Assembly: GCF_014205875.1 (NCBI RefSeq)
Contig: NZ_JACHEN010000042.1
Location: 1-36,910 of the forward strand
Length of the DNA: 36,910 bases
Reading direction: 5' to 3'
DNA from: Anaerosolibacter carboniphilus
GTDB taxonomy: Bacteria; Bacillota; Clostridia; Peptostreptococcales; Thermotaleaceae
A program made the position numbers and the translations under genes. Below, piece after piece: positions 15,916 to 23,175 of this stretch. Below the pieces are notes generated by a model that worked only from the letters and a program-made list of their open reading frames with translations, did not search any database and had not been told where the DNA came from. Numbering within the stretch: position 1 is the first letter of the stretch; each line of letters starts with the position of its first letter.

Positions 15916-18060
15916 TTAAGAAGCGCTATGAATGCTTTTCTTCAAAAGTACCTTTCGAATATCAAAATAAGATATTTCTTCTGGCAGCTCTTCTTTAATG
16001 GGCTTGAGGTATTGACCTCCAACTTTATCTATCGCCTCTAATATTTGACGCTCCATAGCTGGATCTATCATTTCATTGAGATCTACCTCTAACCCTTCCC
16101 CGAAGCACTTTTCCAAATGACTGAGTATAGTAGTCTCTGTACAACCTCTTTCTTCAGCCATTTTTTCAATGGATAATCCTTGTCGATGCAGTTCATAGGT
16201 CACAAGATGGGTTTTGGTTTTGTCTGATCCCTTTGATTTTCCTTGGAATTCTTCTTTCGGTTTTAAAACGGATTCAATGTTGTTTCTATTCTTATATCCT
16301 ATGATCATATTCAAAAATACATCTCCATAGGTTTCCGCTTTCACTTCTCCAATCCCTTTTATCCTCAACAGCTCTTCTTTACTCTCTGGCAAATACATAG
16401 CCATTTCTTTCAGTGTTGTATCAGGAAAGATTACATATGGAGGTACATGCTTTTCTAAGGCTATCTTCATACGTAAAGCCTTTAGATCCTTTAACAGGGT
16501 TTCATGAACCGCCCTTTCTGTCTGATTTTCAATTTCATTGATATCTTCCCGTTTGAATATTTCTTCTTTCCCTTTCAATACAGCAACAGATTGAGGTGTT
16601 AGCTTCACCACAGGATATTTCCCTTCCGTCATCGCAAGATACCCTTCTGCCACAAGAAAAAGGATAATCTGCTGTATATCTTTTGTTGTATAATCATCCA
16701 TGATGCCATAGGTTGAAAGGTTCTGAAAACCTAATTCCAGTACTTTCTTATTTTTAGATCCATTTAAAACATTGGCCACCATGGTAACACCAAAGCTTTC
16801 CTTCATCCTATACACACAGGAAAGAATCTTTTTCGCTTCCAGGGTAATATTTTTCTTTTCTCTATGATCTAAACAATTGCTGCATTTACCACATTGTTCC
16901 CAATCGGTGTTTTCTCCAAAATACTCTAAAAGCCTCTTCCTTAGACAGTCATGGGTATGGCAGTAATCCACCAAAGTCTGTAGGTTTTTGTAGACCATTT
17001 GCTCTCTTTCCTGCTGCATATCGGTGATTTCTATCAGGTATTTTTGCTTTACCACATCCTGGGGAGAGAACAATAAGATACATTCACTGTTTTCTCCATC
17101 TCTCCCTGCTCTACCTGCCTCTTGATAATAGGCTTCAATGTTCTTTGGCATATTAAAATGAATCACAAACCTAACATTCGATTTGTCAATCCCCATCCCA
17201 AAGGCATTGGTAGCTATCATAATCAAACTCTGATCATAAAGAAACGCATCCTGGGACTCTTTTCTTTCTTCATTTCCCATTCCACCATGGTACATACTAA
17301 CAGAGAAACCCTTGTCCCTTAATTCTTTAGCTAGACTCTCTACTTCTTTTCTAGTGGCACAATAGATGATGCCCGATTGATCTGAGTGGTTTTTTAGATA
17401 ATTCAAAAGATATTTTTTCTTATCTATCCCTTTTTCAACGCCAAAATAAAGGTTTGGACGGTCAAAGCCTGTAATAATCTCCAATGGACGATCCAATTTT
17501 AAAATTTCTTTTATATCTGTTATGATTTCCTCCGTGGCCGTAGCTGTAAATGCTCCTAGCAGTGGTCGTTGATTTAGCCTTCGAATAAATCTAGGAATTT
17601 CTTTGTAACTAGGTCTGAAATCATGTCCCCACTGACTGATACAATGGGATTCATCTATGGCTACAAAAGGTATGCTTATATCTGTCACTATATTTAAAAA
17701 ATCCACCGTGTTTAACCGTTCAGGGGCTATATATACCAACTTATATTCACCGTTTCTTATTTCCTCTAATCGCGTTCTTTGCTCTTGCACTGTTAAAGTA
17801 CTGTTTAGATACGTCGCCGATATACCCGATTCTCTTAAGGCATCTACTTGATCTTTCATTAATGATATAAGCGGCGAAATCACCAGGGTTACGCCCTCCA
17901 TCAACAATGCAGGAATTTGATAACACAAAGATTTTCCGCCACTCGTAGGCATGATTCCCAATACGTCTTGCCCTCTCACTATGGCTTCAATTAACTCATA
18001 TTGACCTTTTCTAAAGCTTTCGTAACCAAAATATTCTTTGAGTATACGATTCGGATTCAT
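15916..18060 (-). CDS. recQ: ATP-dependent DNA helicase RecQ
   Basis: The product has 714 residues, about 100 longer than E. coli RecQ. The helicase core (about 1-340) has FRKGQ near residue 16, Walker A MPTSGGKSLCYQ (37-48), DESHC as the DEAH box with ISQWGHDFRPSY, and the motif VI region YYQEAGRAGRDG. A zinc-binding RQC region with CGKCSNC follows near 390, then a winged helix and an HRDC domain (about 505-585). An extra C-terminal region (about 610-714) contains a helix-turn-helix-like stretch LSIEKMAEERGCTETTILSH. RecQ unwinds DNA with 3'-to-5' polarity in recombination and fork repair. GAGGTG lies 5 bases before the ATG. The gene is monocistronic with its own terminator. Confidence 0.95.
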   Translation of the reverse strand: MNPNRILKEYFGYESFRKGQYELIEAIVRGQDVLGIMPTSGGKSLCYQIPALLMEGVTLVISPLISLMKDQVDALRESGISATYLNSTLTVQEQRTRLEEIRNGEYKLVYIAPERLNTVDFLNIVTDISIPFVAIDESHCISQWGHDFRPSYKEIPRFIRRLNQRPLLGAFTATATEEIITDIKEILKLDRPLEIITGFDRPNLYFGVEKGIDKKKYLLNYLKNHSDQSGIIYCATRKEVESLAKELRDKGFSVSMYHGGMGNEERKESQDAFLYDQSLIMIATNAFGMGIDKSNVRFVIHFNMPKNIEAYYQEAGRAGRDGENSECILLFSPQDVVKQKYLIEITDMQQEREQMVYKNLQTLVDYCHTHDCLRKRLLEYFGENTDWEQCGKCSNCLDHREKKNITLEAKKILSCVYRMKESFGVTMVANVLNGSKNKKVLELGFQNLSTYGIMDDYTTKDIQQIILFLVAEGYLAMTEGKYPVVKLTPQSVAVLKGKEEIFKREDINEIENQTERAVHETLLKDLKALRMKIALEKHVPPYVIFPDTTLKEMAMYLPESKEELLRIKGIGEVKAETYGDVFLNMIIGYKNRNNIESVLKPKEEFQGKSKGSDKTKTHLVTYELHRQGLSIEKMAEERGCTETTILSHLEKCFGEGLEVDLNEMIDPAMERQILEAIDKVGGQYLKPIKEELPEEISYFDIRKVLLKKSIHSAS

Positions 18061-18106
18061 CTTTACACCTCACCCATTCCAACTACATCTTTTCTAATCT
18101 AAAGAG

Positions 18107-18128
18107 GAAGCGTCCAAGGGACGGCTTC
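18107..18128. terminator. Hairpin terminator after the small acidic gene
   Basis: GAAGCGTCC and GGACGGCTTC pair with one bulge around AAG. TTTT follows on the plus strand and TCTTT on the minus strand. It lies between the stop at 18150 and the start of recQ. Confidence 0.6.
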
Positions 18129-18149
18129 TTTTGACCCTATATGATTCAC

Positions 18150-18446
18150 CTATTGTTGTTCTGCAAGGGCTTCAAGGGAAATTTGAACATCTATTACCAA
18201 ATCATCTTCATTGAAAAGGATAACAAATTCCGTTTCATACTCTATCTCACTATCTTCCCCGTTCATCAAGACCGTACAAATTCCTTCTATCGCTTGCTTG
18301 GTGATGTTCTCAACCACAATATTTATAATATCCATTTCTTCCAGTCCAGCGTATTCATAAATATTTTCAGGCAGGCTTTTTTCTAACCCCGCCAACAGAA
18401 TTGCATATATTCTTTCATCATCATATTTGTGAATCATTTCCATCAT
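18150..18446 (-). CDS. Small acidic protein of unknown function
   Basis: GGAGG lies 5 bases before ATG 18446 (MMEMIHKYDDERIYAILLAG), giving 98 residues; a GTG further upstream lies within the ribosome site. The product has no signal peptide or membrane helix and is rich in Glu/Asp and Ile/Leu, with an amphipathic C-terminal half ending VIDVQISLEALAEQQ. It looks like a single-domain cytoplasmic protein. I do not recognise the family. It is separated from recQ by a terminator and faces the riboswitch unit divergently, so its context suggests no function. Confidence 0.75.
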   Translation of the reverse strand: MMEMIHKYDDERIYAILLAGLEKSLPENIYEYAGLEEMDIINIVVENITKQAIEGICTVLMNGEDSEIEYETEFVILFNEDDLVIDVQISLEALAEQQ

Positions 18447-18565
18447 GAAAACCTCCACTATTTTTTTATATTATCTCATGGAGTTATACAGAAATCAAAT
18501 TTCTATGAATTCGCTTATCAATATGACACTACATATTTCCTTAAAGAATCGTTCATGGTCTTTAC

Positions 18566-18594
18566 TTGACAAAATATAATAATTCAGATATACT
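18566..18594 (+). promoter_or_regulatory. Sigma-A promoter of the riboswitch-antiporter unit
   Basis: A perfect TTGACA (18566-18571), a 17-base spacer and TATACT (18589-18594) put the start near 18600, where the riboswitch begins. Confidence 0.85.
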
Positions 18595-18599
18595 TTTGT

Positions 18600-18729
18600 T
18601 TGTTAGAGGGAGTAACTGACCTTTATAGGGATCAAAGTCGTCATTTCGGAGTTGTGAAACTCCCGGCTTTGATGGCAATCTTGTCTAGTGAGACTCTACA
18701 ATTAGCAATGCTAATTGTAGAGTTTTTTT
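18600..18729 (+). ncRNA. yybP-ykoY (manganese) riboswitch with transcription terminator
   Basis: The order of conserved blocks matches the yybP-ykoY class: AGGGAGTAAC near 18606, ATCAAAGTCGTCATTTCGG, a small GGAGT/ACTCC hairpin, CCGGCTTTGAT, and GTGAGACTCT before the terminator. Established members sense Mn2+. The 5' bases TTGTTAGAG (18600-18608) can pair with CTCTACAA (18694-18701), which is also the 5' arm of the terminator. Aptamer closure and termination are therefore exclusive, predicting that Mn2+ turns the gene on. Confidence 0.88.
18693..18729 (+). terminator. Intrinsic terminator of the riboswitch
   Basis: Fourteen-base arms (ACTCTACAATTAGC and its complement) enclose the 3-base loop AAT, with a seven-T run. 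It lies about 150 bases before the antiporter start, as in a transcriptional riboswitch. Confidence 0.9.
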
Positions 18730-18882
18730 GTTTTTATAACCGTATTGGTGAAAACTTAATTGATTAGAATGACCACACCATTCCCTACAAAATAAATTTT
18801 CCTAGGAATCAATCTATACTCTTCTCTATGAAACCTTATATCTGCACATAAAATCATGCTCAAGAAGAAAGGAAGAATGTTC

Positions 18883-19887
18883 ATGGATGAATTAGTTTAT
18901 CATTATTTATCATCGTTTCACACGATCGTTTTATTCTTAATTGTAGCAGTCACTCTTTATATACTGGGTAAAGGTGCAGATACGCTTGTTGATGAAGCAG
19001 TTCATCTCTCCGTTCATTGGGGAATTCCTAAAGCAATTATTGGTGCTACCATTGTTTCATTGGGAACTACCTTGCCAGAAGCCACAGTGTCAGTTTTGGC
19101 AGCTGTAAATGGAAACCCTGATTTGGCTTTGGGTAATGCCATTGGATCAATCATTGTAGATACAGGACTAATACTTGGATTGGCAGCCCTTATTGGAAGA
19201 TTGCCAGTGGATCAAATGACGATTAATAAGCAGGGTAAGGTTCAATTTTTATCTGGTATTTTATTAGCTGTAGTCTGTCTTCCATTTTTCTCCGACGGCA
19301 TTACAGGAAACATTAGCCAATGGATGGGCTGGGTATTTATTTGTCTTCTAGCTATATACCTCTATGTTTCTATGAAATGGGCTAAAACTTCTAATTCTGA
19401 AGAGTATGTGTTGGGAGAAGGAAAGAGGCCTGTTATCCTTCAAATATTTAGGCTAATTTGGGGTATCGCCTTGGTTATTCTATCTTCAAAAGTACTTATA
19501 CCTGCCGTTGAAATCTCCGCTGTTCGTGTAGGTATACCTCAGAGTATAATCGCTGCTACACTTGTAGCTTTCGGTACGAGTCTTCCTGAACTGATCACTG
19601 CCATTACTGCAGTAAAAAAAGGTCATGGTGAACTAGCTGTTGGTAATATCGTTGGTGCTGATATACTAAATGTACTCTTTGTAGTTGGTAGTGCAGCAGC
19701 TGTTACAAAGGGCGGCCTTAATGTTCCATTTAATTTTTACAAGCTTCAATTTCCAACAATGCTAATCATCCTTTTCGCTTTCAGATATTTTGCAAAGAGC
19801 TCTGATGATGCCATATCTAAAAGGGAAGGAATATTTTTATTAGGAATTTACTTTGTTTACCTTGTACTCAACTATGTATGGATTTAG
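18883..19887 (+). CDS. CaCA-family cation antiporter (YrbG type), probable Mn2+ or Ca2+ exporter
   Basis: I use ATG 18883 (MDELVYHYLS, 334 residues) because AAAGGAAG lies 7 bases before it; two upstream in-frame ATGs lack a site. The product has about 10 helices and the two alpha repeats of the Na+/Ca2+ exchanger family: GATIVSLGTTLPEATVSVLA with LGNAIGSIIVDTGLILG near residue 65, and AATLVAFGTSLPELITAITA with VGNIVGADILNVLF near 240. Family members exchange a divalent cation for Na+ or H+. The upstream yybP-ykoY riboswitch suggests that Mn2+ is the relevant ion, so Mn2+ export is more likely than Ca2+ (inference). The gene is alone in its unit, ending at a strong terminator. Confidence 0.93.
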   Translation: MDELVYHYLSSFHTIVLFLIVAVTLYILGKGADTLVDEAVHLSVHWGIPKAIIGATIVSLGTTLPEATVSVLAAVNGNPDLALGNAIGSIIVDTGLILGLAALIGRLPVDQMTINKQGKVQFLSGILLAVVCLPFFSDGITGNISQWMGWVFICLLAIYLYVSMKWAKTSNSEEYVLGEGKRPVILQIFRLIWGIALVILSSKVLIPAVEISAVRVGIPQSIIAATLVAFGTSLPELITAITAVKKGHGELAVGNIVGADILNVLFVVGSAAAVTKGGLNVPFNFYKLQFPTMLIILFAFRYFAKSSDDAISKREGIFLLGIYFVYLVLNYVWI

Positions 19888-19925
19888 TGGCAAAATGATT
19901 CTATAACATTTAGAAGTCCACTTTA

Positions 19926-19979
19926 AAAGCAAAGCCCCTATTTTCCTTAAAAAATTAAGAAAAATAGGGGCTTTGCTTT
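19926..19979. terminator. Bidirectional terminator between convergent genes
   Basis: A 19-base-pair perfect stem (AAAGCAAAGCCCCTATTTT and its complement) has A/T-rich flanks. It serves both the antiporter gene and the MBL gene at 20042. Confidence 0.9.
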
Positions 19980-20041
19980 CTTCATCCGAAAGAATTGTGT
20001 CAAAATTGTTTTTAAATTATTTTCAGCAGACTTTTATACAC

Positions 20042-20848
20042 TTACCAGCTTACTTCTAGCCCTACTCCAACCTCTTTCACAGGCAAAGTCTTATATATCT
20101 CTGCTCTAACAGAAAATGAAGTGCAATGGCAAGGATATAATTCCTTTAAGTTGTTCTGTCTTAGATAATCGATAGTTTTATTAACCTGTTCATTTACTTC
20201 AAATAAATGAAACCCTCCTATAATTCCTAATACCCTGTTGTCTTTGCATACTTTTTTTGCATATTCTATTATATTGCATATCCCACTATGTGAACATCCT
20301 GTGATAATATAAATGCCATTTTCACTTTTATATACAAGTGCTGTATCATCCATTACATAATCATCGACTGAAGTTTCACCAAAAATTTGTTTTCCAATTG
20401 GTTTTCTATCTTCGAAATCGTTTGTTTGAGGTATTTCTCCTAAAAAAGTTATATGTTTGCTCACTTTCATTGGTTCTTTCGAAAGTATTAGATTGCACTT
20501 TCCTTTTAGTTCTTCTTGCAAAATAGGAGAACAAATTTTTAAATTATCTACTGCTTTTTCTTTAAATGCATCTGGATGAGCAATAATAGAAATGTTATGT
20601 TTGTCGTTATGTTCAAAATAGTATTTTAATCCTCTTGTATGGTCATCATGACCATGTGAAATAACAATAGCATTTATATTTTCTAAATCTACTTCTAATG
20701 CATACGAGTTTTTCAAAAATAAATCAGAATACCCCACGTCCAATAACAACCTGATATCCTCATCTTCAATATAGTATGAAACAGCAGGTTCACCAAAATA
20801 ATATTGATCAATGTATGTATTATTATCTACTAAAACTTTTAGCTTCAC
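20042..20848 (-). CDS. MBL-fold metallohydrolase (DHPS-like subgroup)
   Basis: The start is GTG 20848 (VKLKVLVDNN, 268 residues), 7 bases after GAAGGAGG; a TTG further upstream has no site. The metal-binding motif SHGHDDHTRG near residue 65 is followed by ITGCSHSGICN near 185 and GIIGGFHLFE near 213, the pattern of the subgroup related to archaeal dihydropterin aminobenzene-phosphate synthase. Such enzymes bind two metals and hydrolyse phosphodiester- or lactone-like bonds; the bacterial substrates are mostly unknown. No neighbour suggests a pathway. An inverted repeat (GAGTCAAAGAAA with TTTCTTTTTGACTC, about 20872-20901) lies just before the ribosome site and may influence expression. Confidence 0.87.
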   Translation of the reverse strand: MKLKVLVDNNTYIDQYYFGEPAVSYYIEDEDIRLLLDVGYSDLFLKNSYALEVDLENINAIVISHGHDDHTRGLKYYFEHNDKHNISIIAHPDAFKEKAVDNLKICSPILQEELKGKCNLILSKEPMKVSKHITFLGEIPQTNDFEDRKPIGKQIFGETSVDDYVMDDTALVYKSENGIYIITGCSHSGICNIIEYAKKVCKDNRVLGIIGGFHLFEVNEQVNKTIDYLRQNNLKELYPCHCTSFSVRAEIYKTLPVKEVGVGLEVSW

Positions 20849-20901
20849 CGTTTTGCCTCCTTCGCTCAATGGAGTCAAAGAAATGATTTTCTTTTTGACT
20901 C

Positions 20902-21135
20902 TATTTCTTTTATTTTGTTATCCCTACATCAACTAGCAGTATTCCTGCTTATAGTAATGTTTCAATCTCTTCCGCCCATCGACTCTATACAAATCATAAC
21001 CATCGCTAGTTTTATTGTAGGAGAGTTCACGCTCCTACATCCTTATAAGAAACTCATGTGCAGCAACATATTTGATATAACTTCTATAATTGTATAAATT
21101 ATCCTTTATCTACTTAAGTTTTGTCTATTCTATCC
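20902..21135. other. Intergenic stretch with one hairpin, no gene seen
   Basis: TGTAGGAG (21016-21023) and CTCCTACA (21032-21039) form an 8-base stem around AGTTCACG. Short open frames here lack ribosome sites. The region must hold the MBL gene promoter, but no clear -35/-10 pair was found. Confidence 0.5.
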
Positions 21136-21180
21136 AAAAAGCATAAAGAGGATTCTATTTATCTTTAGAACCCTCTTTAT
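21136..21180 (-). terminator. Terminator of the efflux operon
   Basis: On the minus strand ATAAAGAGG and CCTCTTTAT, with inner TTCTA/TAGAA, form the stem, followed by GCTTTTT. It lies 39 bases past the TetR stop. Confidence 0.8.
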
Positions 21181-21218
21181 CTATACGTCATCAAATACGA
21201 ATGAAGTATCGGAAAATA

Positions 21219-21845
21219 CTATTCATACACACCATACTTAATGATGCTTAGATATTTATCCAGCATATCTACATATTTGTCTATGTCCTCTATTAAGTTG
21301 CCTTCTCTGTTTTTATACTGCTTAACAACTATCGTTTCAATGTGATGGGATATGATGAGCAATAGATCCATCACCATTTTAGGGTCGATATCCTTTCGAA
21401 ATTTATCCGTGTTTATCATTTTAAATAATCGCTCATGGGAGCGATTATGCCGAACATCAATCTCCTCCCTGAGCTCCATTGGAGCCTCTAACATGGCTCC
21501 CAGAATAAACTTGAAATCATACGTATTTTTCTGCATAAGGTCTTTATAATATTTCCCCATATGGTCAAAATGATCAAAAACATCAAACATTTTTTCCTGT
21601 CCCTGATCATGAAAATGTTCCAAAAACTTGCTAGTAAGTGACTCTAACACGTGATCTACAAGGTATAAATATAAACTCCTTTTATTTCTAAAATAAAGAA
21701 ACAATACGCCTTTGGAGATACCCAGCCTCTTCACGATCGTATTTGTTGAGGTGTTTTCATAGCCATTTATGGCAAATTCCTCGATACATACCTGCAAAAT
21801 ATCATTTTTTTTGCTCTCGGGTAACTTTTCGAAGGTTTCATACAT
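21219..21845 (-). CDS. TetR-family transcription repressor of the efflux operon
   Basis: In the 208-residue product an N-terminal helix-turn-helix (about 8-55) carries IEEFAINGYENTSTNTIVKRLG and ISKGVLFLYFRNKRSLYLYL. A helical ligand/dimer domain of roughly 150 residues shows no recognisable subfamily motif. GAGGAGGGG precedes the ATG. It is the last gene of the ABC-type efflux operon, 39 bases after the adaptor gene. Two copies of a TGACCA-CA-TGGTCA palindrome flank the operon promoter at 26286-26353, the most likely binding sites, giving negative autoregulation released by a transported compound (inference). Confidence 0.9.
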   Translation of the reverse strand: MYETFEKLPESKKNDILQVCIEEFAINGYENTSTNTIVKRLGISKGVLFLYFRNKRSLYLYLVDHVLESLTSKFLEHFHDQGQEKMFDVFDHFDHMGKYYKDLMQKNTYDFKFILGAMLEAPMELREEIDVRHNRSHERLFKMINTDKFRKDIDPKMVMDLLLIISHHIETIVVKQYKNREGNLIEDIDKYVDMLDKYLSIIKYGVYE

Positions 21846-21884
21846 TCGCGTTCCCCTCCTCTAAACCACGTTGGATTTTTATAT

Positions 21885-23126
21885 TTACTTCTTAGGCTCA
21901 ATCGGTTTTATTTTCATGCCTTCCCGAATACTGTTGTCTGGCTCGGATAAAACAAGTTCTCCTTCTTTCAACCCATCCACAATTTCTACAAATAACTCGT
22001 CCTGTATTCCCTTCTGTATCGTTCTAAGAACTGCCTTTCCTGATTCTACCACAAACACGCAGCTTTTTCCCTGATAATCAAATACAGCACTTACAGGCAC
22101 CATTATAACATTATTTTTTCTTTGTGTAATCACTTTTATGTCAACCTCATACCCAGGTTTCAATTCTGTGATTTGCTTCAATGGCGCTATGGTAACAGAA
22201 ACCTTTTTTTGGTTGACACCAAGGGAAGAAGTTATCGTTGTTGCACTGGGTGCAATTTTAGTAACTTTGCCACTTATCACCTGTTTTCTTTCTGATCTTT
22301 CTGTGAGCTCCACCTCATCCCCTAGCTTAACATCGGTAACATCGTCTGCAAGAATGTACGCTTCTACTTCAATATTTTCAATATTTCCGATCACAAATGC
22401 AATGGTCCCTGGCATGCCCACGGTATTGGTTTCTACATTTCTTTCGAGAATGATTCCATCTATCGGTGATACGATCTCCTGTTTTTTTAGACTCAATAAA
22501 GTGCTTTCCCGATTTAGTGCTGCTTGCTCCATTTGCGCCTTATAAGCTGCCCGGATACTTTCTGGTGTATTGTTTTCAATCTCCTGTAACTGGATTTGAG
22601 CAGTATTTAGCAAAGCTTGTGCATTTTTCAATGCAGATTCCTTTTGATTCAGTTCGTAACGACTTACTGCACCTGCCTCATAAAGCATCTTTGTATTATT
22701 AAAATCGTCTGAGGCTAACCCATAGGCATCTTCTGCTTGTCGCACTGCAATTCTTCCCTTTTCTACCTGGGTTGCATAGTTCCGTATTTCACTGCCCTGG
22801 AAACTCGCCTCGATTTCCTTTATTTTCTCATCTGCATCTTTGAGCTGTATTTCTAACTGCTCCTTTTCCATAGTGAGAAGTATATCTCCCTTTTTCACTT
22901 GCTGTCCAACTTCCACCGCTATAGTTTCGATCCGCCCGCTTCCTTCAATGCTTACGGTTTTTTGTTCCTTACACTTTACAGTTCCTATATCTTCCACATA
23001 TTTTTTTATATCTCCGCGCCCTACCTTTGCAACATCTACCGCCATCCCCCGATTGGAAAAGACCCATATTAGAGAAGCTATCAATACCGCTCCGATCACC
23101 AAACCCCATATCATCTTCTTTTTCAT
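21885..23126 (-). CDS. HlyD/RND-type efflux adaptor subunit (MacA-like)
   Basis: I choose ATG 23126 (MKKKMIWGLV, 413 residues), 8 bases after AGGAGG; the upstream extension has no site. A membrane anchor (about 5-25) is followed by a split biotinyl-lipoyl domain (first half near 60-95, second near 215-240 with IVSPIDGIILERNV), a coiled-coil hairpin of roughly 110 residues rich in Glu/Gln/Lys between them, a beta-barrel domain, and a C-terminal part ending REGMKIKPIEPKK. In Gram-positives such adaptors sit outside the membrane beside MacB-type permeases. The gene follows the permease by 49 bases, so all three transport parts are in one operon. The exported substrate is unknown. Confidence 0.9.
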   Translation of the reverse strand: MKKKMIWGLVIGAVLIASLIWVFSNRGMAVDVAKVGRGDIKKYVEDIGTVKCKEQKTVSIEGSGRIETIAVEVGQQVKKGDILLTMEKEQLEIQLKDADEKIKEIEASFQGSEIRNYATQVEKGRIAVRQAEDAYGLASDDFNNTKMLYEAGAVSRYELNQKESALKNAQALLNTAQIQLQEIENNTPESIRAAYKAQMEQAALNRESTLLSLKKQEIVSPIDGIILERNVETNTVGMPGTIAFVIGNIENIEVEAYILADDVTDVKLGDEVELTERSERKQVISGKVTKIAPSATTITSSLGVNQKKVSVTIAPLKQITELKPGYEVDIKVITQRKNNVIMVPVSAVFDYQGKSCVFVVESGKAVLRTIQKGIQDELFVEIVDGLKEGELVLSEPDNSIREGMKIKPIEPKK

Positions 23127-23175
23127 TACATCTGACCTCCTATAAAATATTGCCTGCTCAAAATAATTTTTTCTG

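Noticed and set aside
20915..21097. Hydrophobic open frame of 60 codons
   Set aside because: No ribosome site; the translation looks membrane-like only because the region is T-rich.
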